A DNA stretch of 64,000 nucleotides from Halospeciosus flavus (GCF_029814175.1 NZ_CP122313.1:186001-250000), one strand, 5' to 3'. Counted from the stretch's first letter, positions 25,505 through 34,054 are shown. The notes: generated from the letters alone by a model not told the origin. Made by a program: numbers and translations.

Positions 25505-26175
25505 GCATTGAGACGCGGATCCTCGTGGGACGCGTCGATATCGCGGTCGTACTCGTCGGCGATCATCTCCAACGCCGGCTCGTAGTTCACCCGGTACTCC
25601 ATCATATGGTCGATCGTCTCGTCCAACGAAATGACCGGATTGCCATCGACCCACTCGGGAGTGATCTCCCCACTCGTCGGGAACAACACGTACGAGACGG
25701 TCGCGTCGTAGTCGCTCGCATCCGGCCGCTCTTCAATCCGGCTCGGAATCCCGAACTCATCAAAGAACGCCGTCCACTGTTCGACGTCCTGATCGGCGAC
25801 CTGGATGAAGATCGGATAGTCGTCGTGGCCGCGGGCGATCTGATAGCCGCCGTGGGTCCAGACGTAGACGCCGTCGATTTTCGTGTACGCAAAGGGCATC
25901 CCGGCGAAGTGCGGAATGACGTAGCCGTCGTCGATCGAGGGGGGAACAGCGCGAGAGATGGCCGCGACGAGATCGTAGTAGCGATCCCTGACAGCGTAAT
26001 TCTCGATGTAAACGCCGTCCTCACGCCGGATGAAGCCTGCGTCCTCCAACCGCTCGATCCAGTCGTAGACCCACGAGTAGGAGCCGTCGATCTTCTGGGC
26101 GATTCGCCGGATCGAGTCACCCGGCCGGGCCGCGACCATGATCTTCGCCGCGGTCTCGTCGACGTACTCCATCAT
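25501..26175 (-). CDS. Winged-helix protein, probable antitoxin of the NTase pair
   Basis: 224 residues. N-terminal HTH: PGDSIRRIAQKIDGSYSWVYDWIERLEDAGFIRRED. The remaining 160 residues form an AbiEi-like module of unknown detail (MPFAYTKIDGVYVWTHGGYQ). First gene of the two-gene leftward unit; likely autoregulator. Start at 26175 or 26172. Confidence 0.7.
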   Translation of the reverse strand: MMEYVDETAAKIMVAARPGDSIRRIAQKIDGSYSWVYDWIERLEDAGFIRREDGVYIENYAVRDRYYDLVAAISRAVPPSIDDGYVIPHFAGMPFAYTKIDGVYVWTHGGYQIARGHDDYPIFIQVADQDVEQWTAFFDEFGIPSRIEERPDASDYDATVSYVLFPTSGEITPEWVDGNPVISLDETIDHMMEYRVNYEPALEMIADEYDRDIDASHEDPRLNA

Positions 26176-26306
26176 CGCTAGTTATTGGTATCGCATCTAA
26201 CGGTATTAGTCTTGTCCCCCGTATTCCCTATAAAATTATCTCTATACAGATATACCATTCTTGGCTCCGGTAATCCGATCCGGCTCAGAATTTGAGCGGA
26301 GATGAA

Positions 26307-26348
26307 TTAACCAACAGAGGATACGATGGATCGCTATTCGTTGGTTAA
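26307..26348. repeat. Inverted repeat TTAACCAAC-N24-GTTGGTTAA, copy B
   Basis: Perfect 9-bp arms at 26307-26315 and 26340-26348, in the divergent interval between the HTH gene (starts 26175) and the SWIM gene (starts 26401). Followed directly by the leader hairpin GCGCCCGCCGAAGGGCGG (26358-26375). Confidence 0.85.
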
Positions 26349-26400
26349 GTTTTTCAGCGCCCGCCGAAGGGCGGAGGCGCACTCCTGTCTCCACCGACCT

Positions 26401-27219
26401 ATGACCGACCGATATCTAACGACCGTTCTCGACGAGGCAGAGCGAGTCGCAGAGCACCATGAGCAGGTCGCCCAATCTTCGGACCATCCGGAACACGAGT
26501 ATCTCAGGTACGCCGTCCTTCGGCTGCTCGAAGGAGAGGCTGACGACACATCGGTGGAAGTACCGCAGGTTGACGGCGTGACTGTCGGCTACGGAGAGGA
26601 CGACGCGATGTGCAACAGTTGGGACGACGACGTCGAGTGGTGGGAGACGGTTCCGCCGCAGGAGGAGTGTACTCGGTTCCGGGTGTTCTACCCCGACGAG
26701 TACGACGCTGTTCCGCGAGTCATCGTCGACGTGATGGCAGCACTCGGGGCGTGGCGTGTCTGGACTGGGAGCGCTGCCGCCTGTGGCTCCTACGACCATC
26801 GCGAGCGGCGGGAAGTCCACTATCTGTGGCCGGAGGGCCATCCAGTTGAGGCCCTGCTTGCGGATCGTCTCCAGGATCCCAAGGCTGCGGTTGCTCCAGA
26901 CGGCGGCCGCACCGGCGACGTACGCGATCGGATGGTCGTCACGGAGCACTCAACCCAGCACGACGACCTCGAGCCGCGAACCAGACGTGCCGTCGACGAA
27001 TCGATGGCCGTCTCGCTGCTCGAAAAGGGTGGCCGCTATGAGGTCCGATCGGCGTCCGGAAACTGGTATGAAGTCGACGTGATCAGCGAGTCGTGTACGT
27101 GTCCAGACTGGCGGAAGCGTACGCCCGAGGGCGGCTGTAAACACCTCCGGCGAGTCGATCAGGAGATCAAGCAGGGGCAGGTCCCACGACCTGATGGGCG
27201 CCTCCCCTCGAACTCGTAG
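26401..27219 (+). CDS. SWIM zinc-finger protein
   Basis: 272 residues from ATG at 26401. C-terminal SWIM motif: SCTCPDW...GGCKHLRR (CxC-xn-CxH). The N-terminal part is acidic and includes CNSWDDDVEWWETVPPQEECTRFRVFYPDEYD, not recognised. SWIM domains bind DNA or proteins; common in haloarchaeal plasmid accessory genes. Flanked on both sides by the TTAACCAAC element. Confidence 0.75.
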   Translation: MTDRYLTTVLDEAERVAEHHEQVAQSSDHPEHEYLRYAVLRLLEGEADDTSVEVPQVDGVTVGYGEDDAMCNSWDDDVEWWETVPPQEECTRFRVFYPDEYDAVPRVIVDVMAALGAWRVWTGSAAACGSYDHRERREVHYLWPEGHPVEALLADRLQDPKAAVAPDGGRTGDVRDRMVVTEHSTQHDDLEPRTRRAVDESMAVSLLEKGGRYEVRSASGNWYEVDVISESCTCPDWRKRTPEGGCKHLRRVDQEIKQGQVPRPDGRLPSNS

Positions 27220-27336
27220 ATTCGTTCAGAGTTCGAGGATGCTCGAAGGGCTGTAACATCAGACGAAACTCCTTGATGGAGAGTTTCGAGTATTGATACA
27301 GCTGCTTGAGAACCGGTGAGAGCCGTTGGTAGCGGC

Positions 27337-27377
27337 TTAACCAACAAAACTATGCAGTTTGCGCCTTTGTTGGTTAA
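27337..27377. repeat. Inverted repeat TTAACCAAC-N23-GTTGGTTAA, copy C
   Basis: Perfect 9-bp arms at 27337-27345 and 27369-27377, ending 13 bases before the ATG at 27391. Third copy within 2.7 kb. Confidence 0.85.
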
Positions 27378-27390
27378 CACAGATCGGCCC

Positions 27391-27714
27391 ATGTCCTACG
27401 AGCCACCGACGCCCCCAGCGGACCTCCCCACCGACGTCATCGACACACCCAACGACTATTCACCCGAGCTGCTCCGAGACGTTGCCCACTATGCCGAGGA
27501 CCTCGCCGAGCATCGCGAGCGCCAGGCCCGCCTTGCCGAAGCGGAGGAGGAAGACGAGATCGACGAGCGACCCGATGACCTCCCCGATGATGTCCCGACG
27601 AAGGCGACGATCACGATCAAGGAGATCAACGATAACCGCTACTACTACTGGCAGTGGCGGGAAGGAGATCGCGTCAAATCAAAGTACAAATCCCCAGTGA
27701 ATCCGGACGAGTAG
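27391..27714 (+). CDS. Small acidic haloarchaeal protein
   Basis: 107 residues from ATG at 27391. Pro/Asp-rich N-terminus, a Glu-rich helix (AEEEDEIDERPDD), and a basic aromatic C-terminus INDNRYYYWQWREGDRVKSKY that looks like a small beta domain able to bind nucleic acid. Not assigned to a family. Confidence 0.6.
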   Translation: MSYEPPTPPADLPTDVIDTPNDYSPELLRDVAHYAEDLAEHRERQARLAEAEEEDEIDERPDDLPDDVPTKATITIKEINDNRYYYWQWREGDRVKSKYKSPVNPDE

Positions 27715-27807
27715 ACGGACTAGTACCTCAGTCGGATGGCCAGTTGTTCGGGGAGACACCCCGTCTGCGAAGTGAAAGACGCAGGGTACGGGAGAAGTCC
27801 CGAGTTG

Positions 27808-28405
27808 ATGAGTGAGGATCCGGTCACTGTCGACGAACTCGTCGAGAAAGCCGACGAGTATCTGCACGAAGCCTCACCCACACCGGAAGAATACGAAGCG
27901 CTGAAACAGAGTGTTGCGGAGCTCACGCCGATCTTCTCAGCTGAGAATTCGTACTTTGTCCTCGGCAGCTACGGGAAACCCGAAATCCGTCCTCTCCAGC
28001 TCGTAAAAGATCGCCTCAACCGACAGCCCGGTGCGTACGCGTTCCTGATGATCGACATTCGAAGCGAGTGGACGAATACCTACCTCAAGTTCCGGCTGCT
28101 CGCCGATCATACAGACGTCATCCTGGGCGTCACCGAACACGCCCAGGGCTGCTTCCTCGTCGAGCAGGGCTACTTCACAGCCCTTGAGGAGTACTTCGCG
28201 AAGACGCACGTGTTCAAACACGACGTACAATACGATAGATGTGGACGCGATCGACACAAACGTAGCCGTCGAGAGTCCCTACAGTGGAATGCAGACCGCG
28301 ATCTTCGAGATGCTCAACGATGCTAGGCGTCTCTGCCGGTGGACGACTGAGGACGACCTCGTCGAGTGTACCGAGGCTCTCGTGAGTGATCAGGAATACC
28401 CGTAG
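27808..28405 (+). pseudogene. Haloarchaeal hypothetical gene with one-base insertion
   Basis: Starts MSEDPVTVDELVEKADEYL at 27808. The frame reads well to THVFKHD near 28224, then continues in the next frame as YNTIDVDAIDTNVAVESPYSGMQ to the stop at 28405. Removing the G at 28225 joins the two parts smoothly. About 198 residues when repaired. Family of unknown function, often found on haloarchaeal plasmids. Real mutation or sequencing error. Confidence 0.65.
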
Positions 28406-28649
28406 ACAGAGACGAATCGGTTACTCCCACCCCCGACGTTTCTGTCGTTTCTCCACGAAATCCTGTTCACCGATGGCCCAGACAACGAATGAACTCGAAC
28501 AGGAAGACATCCCCCGTTTTCGAGTAGTAAGTGCGGGGTGAATCCGTGCAAGATTGGGTCTTCGAACCACGAACCCTTACGCGATAAGTAGCCCACTGAA
28601 GAGCGATTGCAAATGCTCGTAAATGAAATTTCGTTTAAATGCTGTCAGA

Positions 28650-28669
28650 CACTCCACTATTGCCAGTAA
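28650..28669 (-). repeat. Origin-recognition-type repeat, copy 1
   Basis: CACTCCACTATTGCCAGTAA, identical to 30226-30245 and the exact reverse complement of 30413-30432. Downstream side of orc1/cdc6. Confidence 0.85.
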
Positions 28670-28750
28670 AATCGGAGGACAAGACGCTATTTGATGAAAT
28701 TGGCAACGGTGGTCCTGATAGTAACTAGTCGGATTGATTAGAACAAGGAA

Positions 28751-28842
28751 GTTACTGGCAACACCGGAGAGGGTACTGGAGAAACTGGCACTGACGGTTG
28801 CGCGGTTACTGGCAAAAGTGGAGAGGGTATTGGCAGTACTGG
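28751..28842 (+). repeat. Two degenerate origin repeats in tandem (54-bp period)
   Basis: GTTACTGGCAACACCGGAGA at 28751 and GTTACTGGCAAAAGTGGAGA at 28805 share the core of the full repeats; each continues GGGTAYTGG. Additional ACTGGCA half-motifs lie between. Confidence 0.75.
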
Positions 28843-28859
28843 TGTTGGCGGTTGAGAAG

Positions 28860-30116
28860 TCACTCCAGAACCCGATGCCGCTTGGCAGTTTCACGAATGT
28901 CGTTGAGCTCACCTAGTTCGCTCTCGAGTGCGTCGAGGGCCGACGACAGAGAGACATCAAGCTCGTATTCGTTGTAGTTCCCGCGTCCACTCGACGAGTC
29001 GACCAACCGTAAGATCCCGTGGAGGCTCAAATCCGACAGGTGGTCGTGTACTCGCCTGCGTTTCAGTGGTTCACTGCCGTGATTACGAAGAACCTCTCGA
29101 TAGCGCTCATAGATCAGTTTCGTCCGTTCGGGTGTTTCTCCCTCTGCCGCTAGCTGACAGACAGTCAGCAATACATATTGCCCCTGCCGGGTCAACGAAT
29201 GCATCCCTTCGACAACCTGTTGTCGTTGGATCTGATGCTCGGCCTCCCGAACGTGGTCTTCGGTGATTTTCGCCTCTCCACCCGCCATCGCGTCGTTCTC
29301 GGCGATATCAGCTGCTTTCCGGAGTAACCGTAATGCCTGCCGAGCAGATCCCGAGTCCTGTGCAGAGAATGCTGCGCACAATGGGATTACATCTGATTCG
29401 AGGACATCGTCGTAGAGCGCGATATCGGCTCGGTGCTTGAGAATATTCTGCAGTTCAGTCGCGTCGTACGGAGGGAACAAGATTTCCTCCTCGCAGAGCG
29501 TATCCTTGACCTTCGGAGAGAGGTTTTCGCGGAATTTGAAATCATTCGAGATGCCGACTACACCTAATTTCACATCGAGATCCAGCTGTGAGCGTGCTCG
29601 CGGGAGTTCGTACAAGATATCGTCATCCGATCCGATATTATCGATCTCGTCCAAGACCACGAGAATCGTCCCACCGACCGACTCGAGGTCATTGTAGAGT
29701 TCGTTGAAGATACGCTTTTGCTGATATCCGGTTTCACTCATGGGTTCGCGTGGAGACGAGACAGTAGTGAGAGGATGGGATGGAGAGCGAATCTCGTTCA
29801 CGAGATTGACCGCTACCTGATAGGATGTGGTGCAACCAGTACAGTTGAGTTCGATAACGTTGAGATCGACGTCATCATATTCTTCGGCAGATTCCTGCAG
29901 CTCCTCAAGAAGATCGTGCGTCGCAGCTGTCTTCCCAACGCCGGTAACGCCATAAAGAAAGACGTTGTTCGGTTGCCAGCCCTGAATGACGGGACGGAGA
30001 GCGGCCGCATATTCGTCGAGTTCTTCATCCCGCTCCTCGAGCGTCTCTGGCTGATAATCATCTCGGAGGACGTCTTTGTCCTGGATGATGAACGATTCTC
30101 GATTGAATCGGCCCAT
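28860..30116 (-). CDS. Orc1/Cdc6 replication initiator
   Basis: 418 residues from the ATG at 30116; an upstream TTG at 30128 is less likely. AAA+ motifs: Walker A YGVTGVGKTA, Walker B LVVLDEIDNI, sensor-1 VVGISND, sensor-2 region GSARQALRLLRKAADIAE. The C-terminal winged helix (LLTVCQLAAEGETPERTKLIYERYREV...RRRVHDHLSDLSLHGILRLVD) binds origin DNA. Repeats on both sides of the gene are its probable binding sites. It most likely drives replication of this replicon. Confidence 0.95.
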   Translation of the reverse strand: MGRFNRESFIIQDKDVLRDDYQPETLEERDEELDEYAAALRPVIQGWQPNNVFLYGVTGVGKTAATHDLLEELQESAEEYDDVDLNVIELNCTGCTTSYQVAVNLVNEIRSPSHPLTTVSSPREPMSETGYQQKRIFNELYNDLESVGGTILVVLDEIDNIGSDDDILYELPRARSQLDLDVKLGVVGISNDFKFRENLSPKVKDTLCEEEILFPPYDATELQNILKHRADIALYDDVLESDVIPLCAAFSAQDSGSARQALRLLRKAADIAENDAMAGGEAKITEDHVREAEHQIQRQQVVEGMHSLTRQGQYVLLTVCQLAAEGETPERTKLIYERYREVLRNHGSEPLKRRRVHDHLSDLSLHGILRLVDSSSGRGNYNEYELDVSLSSALDALESELGELNDIRETAKRHRVLE

Positions 30117-30225
30117 AGGCGGACCCAAGACGAAGAACCATCATAAAACCAGGGGTTCCAGTATCACCACTAACCTACCACTCGAACCAGTTATGCCAGT
30201 ATCGCATCTACTTATAAAACACACA

Positions 30226-30245
30226 CACTCCACTATTGCCAGTAA
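30226..30245 (-). repeat. Origin-recognition-type repeat, copy 2
   Basis: CACTCCACTATTGCCAGTAA, identical to copy 1. Confidence 0.88.
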
Positions 30246-30261
30246 ACCTTCGCAACAACTG

Positions 30262-30282
30262 GAGGGGGTCGTTGACCCCCTC
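30262..30282. other. Perfect hairpin GAGGGGGTC-GTT-GACCCCCTC in origin
   Basis: 9-bp perfect stem with a 3-base loop beside origin repeat 2 and the AT-rich tract. The G-run is reminiscent of the G-string of haloarchaeal origin boxes; it could also act as terminator for one strand. Confidence 0.7.
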
Positions 30283-30412
30283 TCTAGTCAGCGATACTTT
30301 TATTATAATAGGCGTAAAACCAAAACCGTACTAGCGGAAACGCAAATAGCTGTAGTGGGTGGAGTAATAGTAACTAGACTAGAGACGTGACAGCTTCTGC
30401 CCTCCCGTCTCG

Positions 30413-30432
30413 TTACTGGCAATAGTGGAGTG
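30413..30432 (+). repeat. Origin-recognition-type repeat, copy 3 (inverted)
   Basis: TTACTGGCAATAGTGGAGTG, exact reverse complement of copies 1 and 2. Confidence 0.88.
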
Positions 30433-30732
30433 AGAGAGGTACTTAAGCAACGGTATTATTGGCAATACTGGCAACTCTGGTCGCCCTCTCCCTGCTTCCA
30501 TCGTTGCCTGCCCGATATTCCAGCTGAAATATACCCTTCCCGACACCAACCGATCGATGACCGTGGACCTCTTTCCACATGTTTCGCTCGTTCCCACTTC
30601 CCGATGATGACCGTTTCTGAATCTACAGATAAGCAACGAGTGCCTCGGGATCGGCCGGAAGACGTAGTCTTCTGAGATAACGAGAGAGCAACGCTCTCTT
30701 GAACCACTTGACCCCGAGGGTGAAGCCGACAC

Positions 30733-30858
30733 TTAGACGTGTTCTGTTCGTTCGATATACCGTTCAATCCTCTCCGTTGAGACAGTTCCCGCAGTCCCGA
30801 TATAGTACGAACGTTCCCAGAACCCACTGCCCAACAGATACTCCTCCAAAGTACACTT
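30733..30858 (-). pseudogene. C-terminal fragment of an IS200-type TnpA
   Basis: Reads LEEYLLGSGFWERSYYIGTAG...ERIERYIERTEHV-stop, the last strand and helix of an IS200/IS605 Y1 transposase (FW...YYIGT followed by YIE). The catalytic HUH and Tyr regions are absent. Upstream codons run into unrelated sequence, so it is a scar. Confidence 0.65.
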
Positions 30859-30902
30859 AGATGGAGCCGGGTTGTCAGTGTCACACGCTCCAGGCTCCAA
30901 AT

Positions 30903-31052
30903 ATGCCATCGGAACATCAGACCCTTGGAGTCTGTCCGGAATGCGGAGCGGACATCCCTTCCGGGTCAGTGCTCCTTGAGTACGAGCAAGAGGGAGAGCG
31001 GTCAGTCTATGCGGAGTGCCCGGACTGCGTCGAACCAGTACACCCAGCGTAG
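30903..31052 (+). CDS. Small CPxCG zinc-ribbon protein
   Basis: 49 residues, MPSEHQTLGVCPECGADIPSG...YAECPDCVEPVHPA. Two CPxC knuckles form one zinc ribbon. Haloarchaea have many such micro-proteins, some regulatory. Function unknown. ATG at 30903 chosen because the preceding residues are shadow of the IS200 remnant. Confidence 0.65.
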   Translation: MPSEHQTLGVCPECGADIPSGSVLLEYEQEGERSVYAECPDCVEPVHPA

Positions 31053-31103
31053 TCGTGGTAACACGGCACATTCCTTAAGGACCTGTCCGCCGAATCTTCT
31101 ACT

Positions 31104-31550
31104 ATGTCATTCGACCAGCTCGCCGAGATATTCATCGGCCTTTACGCAGCGACGTTCCTGGGCATGCGAGTGAACTTCATCTTCAGTGTCATCCGCAAGA
31201 CCTGCAGTTACCTGGGTGTACTCCCAGAACGATGGGAGAACGAGCCATACCCGAACCAGCGGGTCTTTCCGAAGTTCATAGACATAATCATCGAGAAAGG
31301 TGCACTCGACACCAAGAACAGGGTGGCGTACTATATCGGTCTTGGTGCGATTGTAACGGGTCTTGCTATTGGAGTCGAGGTTACGTTAATCGGAGCCTCG
31401 ACCGGAGTATCCATTCTAGCATACCAGACCTTCGGGGTCGCACCAGACCTCGTTAGCATCTACCAGCAAATCGTCATCGTAACTGTTCTACTCACGATCG
31501 GAGCGATGACCTACGGGACTCAGAAATTCCAGCAAGACCCAGTTCGATAG
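31104..31550 (+). CDS. Membrane protein of unknown function
   Basis: 148 residues with hydrophobic segments near residues 7-30, 79-97, 98-112 and 121-138. No recognised domain. Ends with a soluble basic tail. Isolated on its strand. Confidence 0.55.
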   Translation: MSFDQLAEIFIGLYAATFLGMRVNFIFSVIRKTCSYLGVLPERWENEPYPNQRVFPKFIDIIIEKGALDTKNRVAYYIGLGAIVTGLAIGVEVTLIGASTGVSILAYQTFGVAPDLVSIYQQIVIVTVLLTIGAMTYGTQKFQQDPVR

Positions 31551-31576
31551 AGCTGTTCGTTCTCTTCGGGATTATC

Positions 31577-31909
31577 TTAGCAAGAGTCTCCCCAATTCGG
31601 ATGTGATTTAATCTCTTCACGAACAGGCTCAACATCTTCTTCCTCGTCGATACCAAGCAAAGAGAGCACAGACTGTCTCGTTTTCTGCCCGAAGGCGTGA
31701 TTATTCCCTCCTACTTTCGGACCTCTACGCTCGAAGTTACCGACGCTTTGCCCAAACTCACTTTTTCGCCACTGGTTTTTCACAGGGACGACTTTGTACT
31801 CAGCTAAGCATTTAACCAGTTTCTGACGGTCAGACGTATTGAGTGCCTCTTTCACATCGAAGAGGAACTGATTACTACCAGACCCAGAAGACAGGTCGAA
31901 TCCAGCCAT
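31577..31909 (-). CDS. Hypothetical protein
   Basis: 110 residues, MAGFDLSSGSGSNQFLFDVKEAL..., mildly charged, no recognised motif. Lower GC and less acidic than neighbours, so possibly recently acquired. Low certainty that it is expressed. Confidence 0.4.
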   Translation of the reverse strand: MAGFDLSSGSGSNQFLFDVKEALNTSDRQKLVKCLAEYKVVPVKNQWRKSEFGQSVGNFERRGPKVGGNNHAFGQKTRQSVLSLLGIDEEEDVEPVREEIKSHPNWGDSC

Positions 31910-32285
31910 ATAGTAGTTCTCGTCAACCAGTTGTCTTAATCTTGGTGGAAGTTTGACTCAGGCACCTTCCCTTGGCACGCAGGCACGGGGTTGACGTCCG
32001 AGTCGCGCTTGGTCTTGGTCTGGTTGAGCGCGAGGACGAGACAGAGGCTCCCCAAGGAGAGTTTATCTCCCCTTGAAATTTCCCAGTGCCCTTTCGAGTA
32101 CTGGTCCGAAAATGACCCGTGCCGTACCGTGCATCCAACGTCGTCTTGTCGCACGTTCGGGGCAACGCTGGGGTTCGCACCCTGCCGTTAGAATCTTGGC
32201 TCCTACTGTGGAATGGTTTACTCCCGATTATCGCTCCCAGTTCGGAGTTACCCCGACTTCGCTCGCAGCGGCTGTATCCTATTGT

Positions 32286-32314
32286 GTTTCCCCGAATCTA
32301 GCATTCGGGGAAAC
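32286..32314. repeat. Perfect hairpin GTTTCCCCGAAT-CTAGC-ATTCGGGGAAAC
   Basis: 12-bp perfect stem, 5-base loop. No T-run follows on either strand, so a simple terminator is not favoured. Confidence 0.8.
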
Positions 32315-32420
32315 GGAACTGGATGTCCTGCGAGACGTGAAGACGTCGGATACTGGATTGGAACCAACCGAGGTCCTACCACCGGGGAACCCTCCATAGG
32401 ATTCGCCTCGGGGACTCGAG

Positions 32421-32622
32421 CCGTTGCCTGGCCAAAGGCAGGTCCGAGCTTCGTACTTACCTAACCCTACGCCGTCTCCCCCCTTATCTTTATTGCCGGG
32501 ATTGCAGTTGTATTCGCAAGATAGCGTGCAGTTTGTACTATTCGAGAGTATAGTTGAGAGGGTGGCACAAAGTGGCCTCCCTCCTCGGGCCGAATGGACC
32601 CTTACCTTTGGCCAGGCAACGG
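32421..32622. repeat. 18-nt inverted repeat pair, 166-base spacer
   Basis: CCGTTGCCTGGCCAAAGG at 32421-32438 and its exact reverse complement CCTTTGGCCAGGCAACGG at 32605-32622. Confidence 0.85.
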
Positions 32623-32717
32623 TACTCATTACTACGGGTTGAACCGACTTATCTCGCGGGGGAAACCTACACGACCCTCGGATTTGTAGAAGGTTCTGAG
32701 AGCGCCCTGACGCTACT

Positions 32718-33086
32718 ATGAACGAGAACGCCCGTTACCCCCAAGGTGAAGAGCAAGAGGTCTGTGCCATCTGCAACAAGCCGCTGTACGGGATTGCACT
32801 GCCGCTTACGGCTAACTACGTGAACGTCGTCTGCAAGGAGTGCGAGCGTCGAGCAGTGAATGAGGACGGTGAGGAGCCAAAGCACGGAGCTGCATATCGA
32901 GAGAAGTTGAAAGCCGAGAGTGACGATCCGGAGTCCGTGAATGTTTCTTCAGACGATGGTGAGAATCCCGTGTTTATTGATGGATACAAGTGCTGGCGTC
33001 GGTACAAGTTCGGCGGCTACATTACGCGGCTCGATGAGTTTGACTGCGACGATATCTGGGAGTTTCGGGAGAAGCACGGGGCCTGA
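32718..33086 (+). CDS. Small zinc-knuckle protein of unknown function
   Basis: 122 residues. N-terminal CAICNKPLYGIALPL...VVCKECERRA can bind one zinc. C-terminal half YKCWRRYKFGGYITRLDEFDCDDIWEF is conserved-looking but not assigned. Convergent with the next gene. Confidence 0.6.
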   Translation: MNENARYPQGEEQEVCAICNKPLYGIALPLTANYVNVVCKECERRAVNEDGEEPKHGAAYREKLKAESDDPESVNVSSDDGENPVFIDGYKCWRRYKFGGYITRLDEFDCDDIWEFREKHGA

Positions 33087-33089
33087 ACC

Positions 33090-33413
33090 CTACTCTTCCA
33101 GCTTCTTGTCTAGAATGAGGATTATGAGTCGCTCTCCCACCCATTCCTCGGTCCCGATGTTGATTCCACCATCCTGTTGGACGAAGGACTGAGTGCGCTT
33201 TTTCTCGTTCTGGTTGTACGATGTCGTCTTAATCTGGCCACCATCCTCGAAGGGTGCCCATGCAACAAGGTGGCCACCATATTTGCTTTCTACGCCAGCA
33301 TACCCACTGTCGCCAACTACACTCGTTTCTGTATCGATTATATCTGCGTCTATTGGGCCGTCAAACCTCGATTCAAGGTTGTGGTTCTTGTTTGGCATCG
33401 TTTCACTTGTCAT
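33090..33413 (-). CDS. Hypothetical protein
   Basis: 107 residues with a beta-rich middle (SKYGGHLVAWAPFEDGGQIKTTSY) and a Leu-rich end. No family recognised. Four bases separate its stop from that of the convergent gene. Confidence 0.45.
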   Translation of the reverse strand: MTSETMPNKNHNLESRFDGPIDADIIDTETSVVGDSGYAGVESKYGGHLVAWAPFEDGGQIKTTSYNQNEKKRTQSFVQQDGGINIGTEEWVGERLIILILDKKLEE

Positions 33414-34054
33414 AGATTCTGTAAGTACAGATAAAACTGGCGGTAGAATGGATATAGGGTCAGAATACTGCGTTTCAGGAGATCATAACCCTTCTAAACA
33501 AGGCTAACAGCGTGGTAGTCGGTTACTCCCCATCGAACAGACGCTCGCCTGTCTCGGAAGGCAGACCCCCAACTACAATTTCGTGGTGGACTCGGTCGAT
33601 ATTGTAGTGTGTCCGATGGAGCTCGACGTCGTTGGTCTCAGTATCTAGAACTGCATACGCAGCATGTGGGTCGCCATCTCGAGGCTGTCCCACACTACCT
33701 GGATTGACGATGAGCCGATCGTCGACGGTCGTTTTGTGTTGAATGTGGGTGTGACCAAGAACGAGACCCCGATAGTCATCGAGGAAAATTCGGAGCTGCT
33801 CAAATTGTTCTGGGTAGACGTACTCTCCACGAGTACTCGGGTGGGAATGCACTAGCAGGTAGTCTCCACCCCCGAAGGTCTCTGTTGGTGGGAGGTCCTG
33901 TAGCCACTGCCGTTGAGAGTCCGTGAGCTCGTTCTGAGCGTACTCGAGTCCCGCATACGCCATCTGGTTCGCCCGATATCTATCCGGGTTCTCGACTGCC
34001 CTATCGTGGTTTCCCTGGACAGTAACGGACGCGACCTCCTGTACTCGCTCAACA

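Larger units (their letters stand above)
28406..28859. other. Intergenic region downstream of orc1/cdc6 with origin-type repeats
   Basis: 454 bases without a convincing gene; a 22-codon open piece (MAQTTNELEQEDIPRF) starts at 28472 but ends at once. Holds one full origin repeat and two tandem variants, described separately. Confidence 0.6.
30117..30480. other. Replication origin (upstream of orc1/cdc6)
   Basis: Non-coding region with two exact 20-bp repeats in opposite orientation (30226-30245 and 30413-30432), a degenerate copy at 30452-30480, a perfect G/C hairpin at 30262-30282 and an AT-rich stretch ACTTTTATTATAATAGG at 30297-30313. Inverted origin repeats bracketing an AT-rich unwinding element next to orc1/cdc6 are the haloarchaeal origin layout. 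Confidence 0.85.
31910..32717. other. 808-bp non-coding region with strong inverted repeats
   Basis: No convincing gene on either strand. Holds a perfect 12-bp-stem hairpin at 32286-32314 and an 18-nt inverted repeat pair 166 bases apart (32421-32438 and 32605-32622). Could be a decayed or miniature mobile element or a structured RNA locus. Confidence 0.6.

Noticed and set aside
24703..27377. Simple TATA/promoter explanation for the TTAACCAAC repeats
   Set aside because: One copy lies between two convergent gene ends and another only 13 bases before an ATG; spacing of both arms is too regular for independent TATA boxes.
28577..28912. Ser/Thr-repeat protein on the minus strand
   Set aside because: The repeats are the translation of the origin-type DNA repeats, not a protein repeat.
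28860..30480. CRISPR array from the recurring 20-bp repeat
   Set aside because: Only three full copies, far apart and in mixed orientation around an initiator gene; spacing and context fit origin boxes, not an array.
31923..32180. Protein-coding gene in the structured 32-kb block
   Set aside because: Basic, low-complexity Ser/Thr/Arg composition unlike haloarchaeal proteins and overlapping alternatives on the other strand; looks like chance.
32160..32200. tRNA gene suggested by GGGTTCGCACCC
   Set aside because: T-arm-like string only; no acceptor stem, D-arm or anticodon arm could be placed around it.
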